Of a stretch of 64,000 nt of DNA, positions 48,756 through 60,284 are shown in pieces. The position numbers and the translations under genes are program-made. The stretch covers positions 23,916,304 through 23,980,303 of the forward strand of contig OY365810.1 of assembly GCA_959347315.1 (NCBI GenBank), given 5' to 3'. Every line of letters begins with the position of its first letter. Positions within the stretch are counted from its first letter, which is position 1. This DNA comes from Bimastos eiseni. Lineage: Eukaryota; Annelida; Clitellata; Crassiclitellata; Lumbricidae. The notes under the pieces were generated by a model. It had not been told where the DNA came from and did no database searches. It worked only from the letters and a program-made list of their open reading frames with translations.

Positions 48756-48830
48756 CCACCACCACCACCACCACCATTACCACCTGCACCATAATCATCA
48801 TCATCATCATTATAACTATTATTATTACTA
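48660..48830. repeat. CAT/CAC trinucleotide microsatellite
   Basis: (CAT)n and (CAC)n runs, borders the LINE relic. It opens spurious His- and Asp-rich frames on opposite strands. Confidence 0.95.
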
Positions 48831-48839
48831 TTATGCACG

Positions 48840-49979
48840 TATGCTAGAGTATAATGGTAGGTAGTCAGTGAGTTATTGCGAAATTTGACTGAAAATTTGT
48901 CAAACTAAGGATTTAATCTGCGGCCTTTACGGCGTGTTTTGAAAACAAGAGATTTGCGTCAATTAGTCAGTTGATATTGGTCCGGATAATGATTAGGTCA
49001 ATTGTTCTTTCAAAGATTCTTTAGGGGTATGAGTTCAGAAGTATTATACCGTAGAACATATAGCCTATATCCTGATGTACCGCCGATACGTTATAATGAG
49101 AAACACTCTACCAACAAGCCCAAATAGAGTTCTTGCAGGACCATGCATCTTGCCTTTGGGCATCTCGGTACACCATCAGTGGCTGTAGCGATGGTGGCAG
49201 GGTATCGTTCAGAAATGCTTCGTGCGCACGTGTTGTCCATTCTAGCTGAAATTATTTAATGCTGACTTTCACGCGGTTCGGTAAAACTGTCTTCACGAGT
49301 CTTGCTTACAGCGCCAATTTAGTGAGAATTCTCAGTTTGGACATTTAGCTTTGCCAGTATTTAGCGTTTGTTAAGGCAGCATTAGGCTATATGCTTTGTT
49401 GGTTGGAACCTCCGCGGCCTCTGATGCTTCACCTAAGTGGGTCCTCCAGCTAATACAGCCTCCCGGCCCTTCCTCTTCGGAAGGAGCTGCTTTCTCCCCT
49501 CTTATGCCTTCTTGTTTCCCGTTACATGTAGCTATTTATCTATTTATCGAGTCGTGAGAGTCTCTGGTTTCGAGTGGCGCTATAATATTTTTTATTACGT
49601 AATAGACCGATGCCACTGCAACTTGCCATTGTAGGCTAATATTGTTATCGTAATTACGACCATTTCTAACGCTTCGTCAGCACAAATTGATAACTGATGC
49701 TCGACATTACACGAAAAGTATAGTTGTAACTGCCTTTTTGAAAGAGGATGGGCGTTGATCACCAGCATGGCTGTTGCAAGACTTTCAGTTAACGGGATCT
49801 AGCCCGATCGCCCATTTAATTTATCTTGGTTACTGGAAAGAAAACGTCCAATGATGTTTGTGATTGCAATAGCGAAGCAGCTTGTTGGGGGTCATTTGAT
49901 GTGGTCTGTGAGATAGCGTCACTCACAGTTTGAGTTTGATTTGCTCGCTTTTTCTAAACCATGGAGGCTCATCTTGTGT
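48840..49979. other. Intergenic, no gene seen
   Basis: No coding or RNA signal. The right part may be the degraded 3' end of the LINE relic at 49980-50290. Confidence 0.35.
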
Positions 49980-50290
49980 AGCGATTGAAAATGTGATCAA
50001 ACTTTTTAAACCGCAATACCAGACAAGCAGCAGCGTTGATAACTTCCAGAAGCCGAATGATACTGCGCTGTGGCAAGCCAGCAAAGACGACATTGCGATA
50101 ATCTAGCTATTCGGCTCAGGATTAGGCTCTGCACAATAATATTTTGTATCTTGTTAGAGACCGAGACACGGGCTTCAGCTGTCTTAAAATAGCAAAGCTG
50201 GTTCTCACAAGTCACATGATCTGCGACGTCATTGACAGGGCTCTGTCGAGGAAGACCGAGATCGTGGACCTCGTTCTTAGACTCGGCAGC
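49980..50290 (-). mobile_element. LINE relic (RT thumb region), frame-broken
   Basis: The - strand gives SVSNKIQNIIVQSLILSRI, then after a frameshift DYRNVVFAGLPQRSIIRLLE and INAAACLVLRFKKFDHI, the usual order in CR1/L2-type reverse transcriptases downstream of the catalytic domain. The preceding DHVTCENQLCY part is not assigned. Confidence 0.7.
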
Positions 50291-50379
50291 CTCCACACTA
50301 ATGACGAAAGGTCTACGGTCTAGTTTTTAATCCTACCTCAAATGACCAGACGAATTCTGCTGCTGATCATTTCTCATCC

Positions 50380-50575
50380 TCCTCATTCTGTTATCTCTAT
50401 TTCTCTGCCTTCTTTTTCTGTTATTTCTCCTAATCAATTCTTCCCCTCCTTATCCTCCTTTTCTCCTCCTTCTCCTCACTTCTCACGCATCTTTTTCACT
50501 TCAATTTTTTATCATCCCTTCCTCGTCCTCCTACCATCCTCCTTCTCCTTCTCGCTGTTGTTCTTCTTTGCACAA
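50380..50575. repeat. Polypyrimidine (CT-rich) tract
   Basis: About 200 bp of almost pure C/T with TCTCCTCCTT words on the + strand. A complementary purine-rich tract lies near 50760-50930. The open frames in both are compositional. Confidence 0.8.
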
Positions 50576-51589
50576 CAAAATATTTATCTCATGCACATCG
50601 GGTTATAGCAGAAATTTTTAGACTATTGGTACATGTAGATACAGTTCTGATCAGTCATGCATAATCTCACCGGAACTTGGATATTTTGCTCCTACTCTAT
50701 CTCTTTTAAGTTAGATAGTCATAATTAACCTTCTGTCACCTTCCATCGTTGTCCTCTTTTGTCGGAGAGGAATAGATCGAAAGAGAGTGGTGTATAGGAA
50801 TGAACCGACAGAGAGCAGGAGAGAAATAGTGAGAGATAAGGTGCGAAGGGAATAATAGAATAAGAGGTGACTGGAAGGAGACAAAGAGGTATTAAGAGAC
50901 TGTAGAAGAGATAATGAGTGGAATGATGAGAGATGCTGGTCACCTGACCTGGGCTATATATTATATATGTCTAGAATATGACTATCAATTCGATAATAGG
51001 CTACTTCTCATCACATCTTGTGTCTGTTTGGCCTAACTCAAAGCTTTTTTCATGTGTTCATAATTTCTCACCAATGTGTTACTGACGGTATTCAGTATGT
51101 AGTAGGCCTATGAGGTGCCAAACACAAAGTAACCAAACAGATGGATATGTAGGCATACTTGCGCATATAGGTAATCGCAATCGTAACCCCAGCATTTCTA
51201 CAGCACCCACAAAAGCGAAATCGTGGGAACCAGTTTATTCACAGTCGCTCAATCAAAACAGAATCGATAGGCAGAGGTCAAATCCAGAGTCAGACAGGCA
51301 GACAGCTTAGGCGGATGATGTTGGGAGTTGAATGAGCGAAGAAGGTAGGGCGAAGGGAGGTTTCAGGTAGGATCTGTGAAAAAGCAATGTTGTCAGTTTG
51401 GAGTTGAAAACCGTGGTCATATGGCAAGGGGTGAGGCGTTGGAGAGTGAGTTCGTACGTTGGATCGGGTATTAGTCTTAATGCTGGAAGAGTTTGTTCCA
51501 AAGAGGCTGAATAGTAGCCTACGTCGCTTTCAAGTGCTATTGAAACAAGACACACACTCATCTGCCAACCAAAATGAGAAACTCTTCCA

Positions 51590-51790
51590 TCCATCCGTCA
51601 GACCACCTGTTCACCCATCAAATCATACATTCCAATCAGTCATTTAGTCGACCAATCATACAGTTATTCACGTATCTATCCATTAAACTAACCGTGCATG
51701 CGGCCAGCCATTCACCATCTTGCTTCCATCCATCTATAGATCCATCTATCTACAATGCATCAACCCATCTATCCATCCATTTCCATCCAG
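51590..51790. repeat. Degenerate CATC tetranucleotide repeat
   Basis: Clustered CCATCCATCC/ATCTATCC words over about 200 bp, heavily mutated. Confidence 0.7.
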
Positions 51791-51897
51791 CCATCAGTAA
51801 CAACTAACTCATATAAAGCTTCCCTTTTAATCTGCCTTTAACTACATGTAGGTCGTAAACTAGCCCACGCTCTCAAAGAACACAATTGCACACTAGC

Positions 51898-52030
51898 TGT
51901 TGTTGATAGACTGCTGCGACTCGTGACCTAGAGCAGCCGCAACGCATGTTGGGATCAAAATCTGTATGTATATAAAGAGAAGATTCTGTTACGTCTGTCT
52001 GAAGTTAATAAACTCCCAACATTAATTACA
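51898..52030 (+). mobile_element. Possible solo LTR
   Basis: TGTTGTTGATAG...ATTAATTACA has LTR-like TG...CA ends, a TATATAAAG at about 51968 and AATAAA at 52007-52012, in the order expected of a short LTR promoter and polyadenylation signal. No second LTR or coding region was found. Confidence 0.3.
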
Positions 52031-52429
52031 CTTTCTGATTACAAGTAGGATTCATTGCAATGGCTCGCAACCGCGATACGAGAAATACCAGCTGCGCTGG
52101 TATGACGGTGCCGTCTTAGCTCTGCTCTGTCTGCCGGAGCTTTGCTACCCTGTTTCTGCTCTGGTTGGTCGTCGACCTCTACCCTGTTTCTCTGGTGGCG
52201 AGCTTCCAGTGCCCCGAACAAGCACCTCGAAAATAGCAGCACCGCACCTGTTCAGTTGTTGGCCCTTCCACCTGGAACACATAACATTTAGAGATACAAC
52301 GTACTGCTACCAAGGAGTAATGAGCCATTGAATTAAAAGTACTGTTGCTCAAGACTGATTTGTATCGCAGTGGTTGGGCATAGTCCGACATCATTCTTTC
52401 CAATTGTAGCATAGAGTTTGAGCATCAAT

Positions 52430-52570
52430 GCAACTTCTACTTACCCTGTGAGTTTTTCATCAATTCAGCTTCAATAATCACTATTAAGTAGTGTCATATA
52501 TCAGTCTGCTACAGTGCTACTTACACTAGTAAATGAAACTGTTTCATCATTCCAATTTCCATCGAAGCTA
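52430..52570. repeat. Highly degenerate 35-bp minisatellite units
   Basis: CATCAATGCAACTTCTACTT, TTTTTCATCAATTCAGCTTC and TTTCATCATTCCAATTTCC recall the unit of 37385-37506, with much decay. Confidence 0.5.
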
Positions 52571-52619
52571 GGATACTAAACTGTGCACAATAGTCGCCTT
52601 ATCAGGCACCATAATTATA

Positions 52620-52860
52620 GCGCCCAGATTTCAGCCAGACTGGTTAGACCGTTAGAGCGAAGGCTGTGTCATAAGCCCCTGCTAAAAAGAACATGCATGG
52701 GGATCTAAGTTCGGTTCGCATTCCGATGATGGCATATATGTTACATTGTGACATGTAAGAGAGCCTAATCTTGAGCTAGTTCGGTCCTTGCACTCTAAAT
52801 GGCGTGGGGTCAATTCAAACGGGCGACTGCGTCACATTTGATGGGCCGAGGCGAGGCCAT
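52620..52860 (+). mobile_element. Possible tRNA-derived SINE
   Basis: TGGTTAGACCGTTAGAGCG resembles a box A region and GGTTCGCATTCCG about 60 bp on resembles a box B, followed by GATGATGGCATATATG. Not a functional tRNA: the arms do not close. Confidence 0.4.
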
Positions 52861-52863
52861 ATG

Positions 52864-54399
52864 CAGGGTGGGCCACTAAAAAGTACACCCCTCAGTCTTT
52901 ATGCCAATATTTCGGCTAATAGTAGGAATTGATAATTGAAATTTTACAAGCGCAAAGCAAATTCATATTTACATTTCACATATAACTGCCAAAATTCACT
53001 TATATATTTCAAACAGAACAAAAGTTATATCACATTTAACGAGTGCAACCATGGTTTTTTGATGGTCAAAAACATTCAACACAGCAAACAGTTACAAAAA
53101 CGATTTTATTAGGTCACATCTCAGTAATTGTTAGAAAACAAACATTATATTGTTTCACATCCTGTGTACAACAATGTGCTCACCACTGGCCAGTAGTCAC
53201 ACATATTCTGAGTCTATTTGGCAATTTCTTAACAGACGGCTGATGTTCAACTCTGCAGAAATTCGCTGCAGCTAGCATGAGTACTGAGATGATTTCTGAT
53301 TTTGCTATTATGTGAGCATAGAAGTTCGTCAACATGCTCGATATGTGTTCGGGTCCGGATAGATTTTTGCCTTCCGCTGCCCTTAGGACGTTCCAAAGCC
53401 CACCCCCTATCTTCAACGCGTTCGCATATTTTTAAAAGTGCTCAGCTCCATGCAGTGATTTCAGAGTTAGCATTGATTATAGTTTTGGCTCCAAGATCAT
53501 GCTCATGATTCATGAAGTGTCTGTATACGCATTTAATCTGTCATGGACACCTTAAGCTTGCTAATGATAATTTTGTTACAAATGCTATCCTAAAATGATT
53601 AATCGCAAAACATTTTCCCCGCCAATAGGGAACTCTGTGAAATAGATGGCGCCAGTATCCAATGTGGGTAAGATGCCTGAGGTAAAATTGTGTGCTTGAT
53701 GTTGATTGGTTGTTGTGCTGTATGTTCTTCACGCAAAAGTAATCTAAAAGTTAGCCAGATTGTAAAACTTATATATTTATCCATAATTATAATTCTTACG
53801 CCAGCATCGATCGGAACAACATAAATAAAGAACGCATGGCCAATATAAAGAAAAGTCTTAGACACATATGTGCATACTGGCGAATCCGGCCAGCACGACC
53901 CATTCAGCACGCCCTGCCAGAGACGGACCCAGGAGAGAAGGATCGTGCTGAGTTCAGCACGCCGGCGAGAGTCGATCCGAGTCCGGCCAGCGCGACTCGG
54001 CACACCCCAGCCGAGACGGACCAACTGCCCATGCAGGAAACCGACTCAGGCCAATAGCGAATAATCGCACGTAGTAAAGAGCGCCGCTGACTAAGGGCAA
54101 ATGGCACCTCGTAGCATAATGCTACATTTTTTACAACTATTTGAATTGTGACTTCATAAATTCGCTCCTTATAATTGTCTGCGGCGTTAAATGTTTTATG
54201 ACCATCAAAAATCGGTGGATGCATTCATTAAAAGTGATATAACTAATTTTGTTCTGTTTGAAATAATTCAGTAAATTTTAGCAGTTATATATGTAAATAT
54301 GAATTGGCTTTGCGCATGTAAAATTTCATTTATTAATTCCTATTTTTGGCCGAAATATTAGCAAATTACCGTATGGGTGTACTTTTTTGGCCCACCCTG
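52864..54399. mobile_element. DNA transposon with long terminal inverted repeats, 1.5 kb
   Basis: It starts CAGGGTGGGCCACTAAAAAG and ends with the complement of CAGGGTGGGCCAAAAAAGTA. The arms stay alignable for about 290 bp (52864-53155 and 54110-54399), sharing TATTTCGGC, GCGCAAAGC, TTTCAAACAGAACAAAA and TTTTTGATGGTCA. The core has short frames only and a GC-rich island at about 53880-54060 with degenerate repeats. Superfamily not assigned; no target duplication recognised. Confidence 0.85.
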
Positions 54400-55887
54400 T
54401 CAATAATTGCGTGCTCTGTCTCTGTTCCTGTTTTTCTCTTCTCTATTTCTTTCAAAGTCGGATTAATTGGCCTCTGAGTGCTCGATTCCTTGTCTCAGAA
54501 GCTTAAGTTTCAATCGATTGTGTGATGCACCCTACTAAGAACTGTTTGTTGTTCCCTCGATCATACAAAGCCTAGACATGCCTTTTCCGACCAGAATTTG
54601 TAGATCCAATTTTTAAACTGAGTCACCAAGTCAAATTGAAGTCCAGGCCCATAATTAATCTGTCCTAGACCTACGAATACAGTGTCGGCAGCAAATGCAA
54701 TTCTGCCACTACACCGTGGGTAAAGAACTTGAGGAGGTCAAGCCCGGGGTCGGCCAGAGACTGGAAGCTTGGGGATCAAAGAAAGAAGCATGGGGTCCAA
54801 CCCCTCTGACCCTCCCCGACAAATAGGACACTGCGCTGCCGTATTTATAGTGAATTTATGATTGAATTTCGAACTGTGTTGAAGCTAAAAACCTGGGACT
54901 GCTGTTGCTCTGCTGGACAATTCATAAGCCATATGTGGCTACTCGTAAAATAAATCAATCTGAAAGAGGCCTAACCCAGCTATGCTTAAAACGAAACATG
55001 GAATTGTCAAAGAAGGCGTATGCGATATACATTGCTACAACGACCTGAAAATGCTTGATATCTTAATTTTTTTCGAAAAGCATTGTTGAACTTGAATGCA
55101 GCACATGTCCTAGAGTGTAGAAATGTTTCACGGAATAGCAAATTATGGTGTGATTATGCTAAGAAATTTTCGTTCAAGAATAATATTGTTCAATGTCAAT
55201 TTCAAATTTTTCATAAAATTAACGCAGCAGAGAGTTATCGCCGACTGCCATTACAAGGCTCTAATATTATTTTCAAAATGATTATAACTTAAGCGATCAT
55301 GTGACATTTGCCTTCTTGAAATTAGAGTTTATAACTAAAAAACTTCAAGTAGATTTTTTAAATTAACAAATCTCGAATTGGATTTCAGCCTGGTCATTAC
55401 GCAAGTATGGCGCTCATTCCAACGAAGCCAGCTTCCAACTGAATGTGATTTAGATTGGAGAAAATGTGGTGTCCCGGAATGGCAGAAGAGAAATGTGCAG
55501 GTCACCCTAATTTTTGGCAATAATTTTATAAACATTAAGATGTAGAAGTAAATAAATCAAACCAGCCAATACACAGCTTAATTGCGCTTAAGTTGCTCCA
55601 GAAGATAGTTAACTCCGTCTATCCCGTGCACTTGAGGTATCGAAAAATCTGAGTTTATGTCTAAGACATGAGTGGCAACGTTGGTAGTCTATTTTTTATA
55701 GAAAAAGTAACATCCGGGTACTGACCAGGATCAAGATCTTGCATCAGGATAACTTTTAACAAAACCGAACATAAGTCAAAATAAGTCAACTGCATCGTTC
55801 TCGGCTGTTTCTTTATTTGTCGTTTACAAACAGTATACAAACTACATTTCAAATAAATAAATAGACTTATGCTTAGTTACAGACAGG
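54400..55887. other. Intergenic upstream of the THAP gene
   Basis: No gene seen. The last part (AT-rich, AAATAAATAAATAG near 55853) should contain the THAP gene's promoter and 5' UTR, but no TATA box is evident. Confidence 0.4.
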
Positions 55888-58800
55888 ATGCCAAAACCCT
55901 GCAGCTACGGACTCTGCAAGAATGTGCAAGGTCGTTCGGGTTGTCGTTTCTTCCAATTTCCATCATTGGAAAGAGACCCGGAACGTAGATGGCTATGGGC
56001 TTTAAGGTGCAATAGACAAACAACGGACGGACGTATTTGGGAGCCAAATCCGAATTCAAAATATGTCTACGTTTGTTCGGATCATTTCATTACAGGTTGG
56101 TGTGGTCTATCTAATACCAAATGCAATTGAGAGAGTCCCAGATTAGGTAATTTATCGTTTTAGCGTCACAAATTCATCCACTTGTTGTGACATCAATACA
56201 ATACTTTTCATCACATCCAGCTTTCATTTAAGCATAATTCTTTTCATCAATCCAGCTCCCATGCATCTAAACAGAATTCTTATCATCACATCCAGCTTTT
56301 ACTTAAGCAAGAGCCTTTTCATCACATCTAGCTTCTACATCGGCATGATTCTTTTCATCAATCCGGCTTCTGCTAAGTTATGTAACAGTGGTCGGAATTT
56401 GGGACGCTGGTTGAAATTTTTGATGCTAAAACGATAAATTACCCCAGATTATGTTATTACAATAGGATATTTTTACTTTATCTTAGTTTATCGCATTGTT
56501 TCGACCAGCACTTAGTTTGCCTTAAATAGAGACCAACTACATATATCCCTTCCAGATGGAACTGCATGCCATGACGTATTTTGTCATTTCGTATTCCTTA
56601 GCCCTGAATAGGGCTACCTAATTCGCTGTCACAAGCAATACCTTCTCTATCTTGGGTATATTTCGAAAATGTTACGATTAATGTTCAGATAAAATGTTCA
56701 AATAACACAAATGACACTGTTCGGTTATGGTCAGGTTGGGTATCGACCGTATTGTTAGAGTCAGGTTAGGCGTCGTGATGGTTGGTTAGGGTCAGGAATG
56801 GCATTGTGAGGGTGAGCTAGGGTCAGGCTAGGTATCATAAGGATCAGTTAGGGTTAGTGTCGTTTTTTTATTTATTTGAAAAGCCTTTGGCCACAGAATC
56901 AATTTTTTGCATTGCATTTGGCCAAAGTTTCGGTCTCAGAAGTACCACACATTCATAGTATAAGATATTCTTGTTGATTAACTAGACGGTTTAGTCTCTC
57001 GCAGCATAAAGATCGCTTAGTAGTGGTTTCAGTTTAATAACGTTGTTTGATAACAAGGATCATTAGATTTCCATCTCCCTCGTCCTTTATCCAGGCTTGG
57101 GAGTGTCGGAACTCCCTAGATATGTTGCCGTCATGTTTGATCCGTGTCTCATTTGTAACGACCATTCACAGCATATACAACGTTAGCCCTTATGGAAGGA
57201 CAAAAGATACTAAACATTGCATGCAGGTTAACCCTTCAACGATCAGCGCGTAGTAAAACGAAGGCATAATCAATAACGCTGGTAGTTAAAGGGTTAAAAC
57301 CCACAGTTGGACATGTTTTCCAAAAAGATGACCAAGACCTCTTAACTGTTAACGTCGTTAAAATCCTGGCCATGTGCTTTACGATCTACTACCCCTTATC
57401 CATTGTGCAGGTCATGATGAGGGTTGGTAGCAAAGCAATTGGCCTATGGTGATGGTATCTGGGACTATTATAACTGCTGTAACTGGGTATCTGGGACACC
57501 AAAACCTCGAGAGCGGGTGGTCCAAGACCGATGGTCTGAGACCAAGCCTGAGACCAAGACCGATACTCTTTTTTATAAACAATTCAATTTATTAAGAGGC
57601 TAAAACGGAATAACAGGCTTAAAACATTAATTTTATTGCTGAAGAATACTAATCTTAATAATCGTCCAGAAAACAGTTTTACAGGCCAGTCTGAACTTTT
57701 GCGGGTTCTGCCCTTGGAATATCACACTATAAATTACTTACAGTATAGGATAGGTACCTACTTTAAGACATCTGAACAAGTAGAAACGTTCCGTTCGAAT
57801 GTTGTACTTGTACTCGGAATTTTAGGTTAACCCTTTTACAACCAGCATGTACTAAAATGTATGGGAAAACCTATGTAGCTGGTCGTTAAAGGGTTAACAG
57901 TGTCTACACGTGGCCAACCACATAATTATTAGTTTATTACAAAAGTTTGAAATGGCTGGTTTCGTTGCAAATGCATTTTTTCTGTCCATAGCATTACAGT
58001 AGCATGTATATGTAGATGGTCAGCATGCTTCAAATCGATAACAGTTGCATTGGGCCTAAACATCCAGTGTCCCTAATAGTCAAAATAATTGACAAATATA
58101 AAAAATTGCTCTGATATGGCAAATGACCAAGAACACTAATCTAAGACGGAGACCAATTTCAAGAACGTTCCTTTAAGACCAAGACCGATGCATTCAAGAC
58201 CGAGACCAAGACTGTTGGTCCAATACCAAGACTGATGTATTTGAGACCAAGACCGCAGTTTTCCGGTCTCGAGACCAAGACCGCGGTCTCGAGACCACAT
58301 CCCTGATTATAACTACTGTAACTGTTGTAATATAGTAGTGGAAATAATTATTACATCACTCTGTCATCAAATTTACAGGTGGTATAACAAAATATTCAGG
58401 CATAATGAGTAGAAACAATAAATTTTTCTTATTTTCTTCCTTGTACCGGCCAACAGACAGTCTTGAAATTATGTAAATGACTGATTTTATGCTTGCTTAG
58501 AAAATAATTTGAGTGAGTTTAAATCTATTAAATCGATTTTTAGTTTTTGTAGGGTGATGAAATAATTTTTCCACTACTGTAGTATCATTACCATGTTCTA
58601 AGGATAAATAATTATTAATTATAAATGCATTTGTATTGATATTTTAAATATTTTTATAGGTGAACCGTGGAATTCTAAAAGTCATCCAGATTATGCACCC
58701 TGTGTTTCGTGTAGAACTACAGACAATGAAGAAACACGAGAAGCAATCAAATCTCAGCAGAGGTCAGTACTAGCTTCACAATAATACGAAATGATTGGCC

Positions 58801-60284
58801 TTCCAGATCACATATTTCAAGATTTGATATATACTTCTCTTAATTTTTTATGTATTTCAGATATAAATAAATATAAATGTATTCTGTGTTCATAACAGCA
58901 TAGTTATAAAGATGCTGGTGTGGCAACAGTGCTTTTGTTACTCTATGTTACTAGAATGATTAGTTCGTCGTGGTTGGTTCCTGAAAATAGTCTGTTGACC
59001 TGTGTTGACCAATGTTGTGCTTGTTATACATGGGAGCAATAGTTCCGGGTTATATCAGACATACTGTCACATGCCATACAGCATATTAGTTTTCTGTGCA
59101 TGTTTTTAATGTCATTCCATATCCTGATATTTTGTATTTGGCACAGATTTACGAGAGCATTGAATAGAACACTAACAGGCGGCATTCGTTTACCTACAAC
59201 ATCAGCCATCCGAAATGTTAAAAGTACTGTTTGTACTCCATGTTCAGATGACAATTCCATGCAGATGATTTGTTCACCTGTGACAATAGAATCAGATATA
59301 TCAGTACTTCCAAGTACCACAAGTTCAGATGACAATTCCATGCAGATGAGTTCTTCACATGTGAAAACAGAACCCGATACATCAGTAGTTCCATTTACCA
59401 CAAGTTCAGATGACAATTCCATGCAGACGATTTGTTCACATGTGAAAACAGAATCAGATGCATCATTTCTTCCAAATACCACAAGATCAGATGACAATTC
59501 CTTGCAGACGATTTGTTCACTTGTGAAAACAGAACCAGATACATCAGTATTTCCTGGTACCACAAGTTCAGATGATAATTCCATGCAGACAATTTATTCA
59601 CATGTGAAAACAGAACCAGATACATCATCTTTTACTAGTACCACAAGTGACGACACAACAGTTGACTTCACCGCTAAAAATTTCACGGTTGAATCCTTAA
59701 ACTTACATGACTTTATTTTTTCTTTTAAAAACAGCAACATTACTTTCATTACAATTACTGATGAAATTAATCCCCGAATTAAGATATCAGTCGTGTTTGA
59801 TACCAATTTCAAGCCATGGGTGCATGTATTTGGTAAACTTCTTGATGAAAGTAACTACTTGTGGAGGTGTTTGCCTGCAACATTTAATTGTTGGAAAAAC
59901 ATGCAACTACTTTTAGATGGTGTCCACTCTGCATTAGTCTGCACTGGCATTAACAATCCGAAATTAATCAATTCAATGATCCTGAAAAACAGCGGGGCTG
60001 GAGATGTGCAAGGTGGAATAGTAAGGTCCATCAGCTGTGATTTACTCATATGCAGTGGCGGGATGTGTGCAACATGCCGCAGACTCGAGAGGAGTTTGCT
60101 TATGAGGTATTTGAGAAGTCATCTACAGTCCCAACATCAGGACTTGACACGTTCACGAAGGCCAAACACATCATTGAGTTCTGCATTGAAGTTGGCTAAG
60201 CTAACAGAGTTAGCTCAGAGAAATAGACGGTATGAGAAGGAAATTGCTAGCCTGAAATTGAAGCTGGAAAGGAATGGGAAGTAA
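55888..60284 (+). CDS. THAP-domain protein with 27-aa VKTE repeats, 3 exons
   Basis: Exons 55888-56095, 58660-58762 and 59147-60284 join in phases 1 and 2 to give 482 aa. Residues 1-85 are a THAP zinc-dependent DNA-binding domain: MPKPCSYGLC at the start, FFQFPSLE, RRWLWALRC, VCSDHF with the C-x2-H pair, then GEPW and HPDYAPCV. Residues 137-271 are five tandem 27-aa repeats (SDDNSMQ start); repeats 2-5 carry VKTEPD/VKTESD, the psi-K-x-E SUMO-acceptor pattern (K177, K204, K231, K258). Residues about 275-430 form an unrecognised folded region with C-rich CSGGMCATC. The last 40 residues look like a coiled coil, LKLAKLTELAQRNRRYEKEI, as in many THAP proteins. Likely a nuclear DNA-binding regulator, possibly of transposase ancestry (inference). 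Intron 1 (2.6 kb) is full of repeats. Confidence 0.88.
56205..56385. repeat. 35-bp minisatellite in THAP intron 1
   Basis: About five units with CTTTTCATCAATCCAGCTCC, CATCACATCCAGCTTTTACT and ATTTAAGCATAATTC. Same family as 37385-37506 and 44479-44665. Confidence 0.85.
56722..56860. repeat. Degenerate 31-bp tandem repeat with TTAGGGTCAGG words
   Basis: About four and a half units, each with a GTTAGGGTCAGG-like core. It resembles telomere repeat only superficially. Confidence 0.65.
57047..57115 (+). repeat. Dispersed repeat with CTTTATCCAGGCTTGGGA core
   Basis: AAGGATCATTAGATTTCCAT, CTCCCTCGTC, then the shared core. Member of the family inserted at 19100-19618 and near 42105-42425. Confidence 0.6.
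57500..58305. mobile_element. Candidate element with GAGACCAAGACCG ends, disrupted by another repeat
   Basis: GAGACCAAGACCGATA words lie at about 57515-57567 and again at 58140-58300. The right end, on the complement, reads CAGGGATGTGGTCTCGAGAC, a hAT-like start. Between them sits the dispersed repeat at 57565-57705. The left terminus is not clear. Confidence 0.45.
57565..57705. repeat. Dispersed repeat, copy 2 (THAP intron 1)
   Basis: Second copy of the sequence at 32115-32255, beginning ATACTCTTTTTTATAAACAA. Confidence 0.7.
59244..59648 (+). repeat. Coding tandem repeat, five 81-bp units
   Basis: Five 81-bp units without indels inside THAP exon 3, each starting TCAGATGACAATTCC or TCAGATGATAATTCC. 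Exact multiples of three keep the frame. Confidence 0.95.

Noticed and set aside
48332..48838. Open frame of 168 codons with a long Asp run on the - strand, and a His-rich frame on the + strand
   Set aside because: CAT/CAC microsatellite joined to a LINE relic; no independent coding evidence.
50342..50608. Ser/Pro/Phe-rich frame of 88 codons
   Set aside because: Polypyrimidine tract; no start context or homology.
52661..52740. Possible functional tRNA gene
   Set aside because: Box A and B resemblance only; acceptor, D and T arms do not pair, so a SINE head is more likely.
53836..54057. Pro/Arg-rich frame of 73 codons in the GC-rich island
   Set aside because: Open on both strands because of GC-rich degenerate repeats inside a non-autonomous transposon.
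56722..56860. TTAGGGTCAGG words suggesting an interstitial telomere
   Set aside because: The unit is about 31 bp with only one TTAGGG-like word each; no run of perfect TTAGGG repeats.
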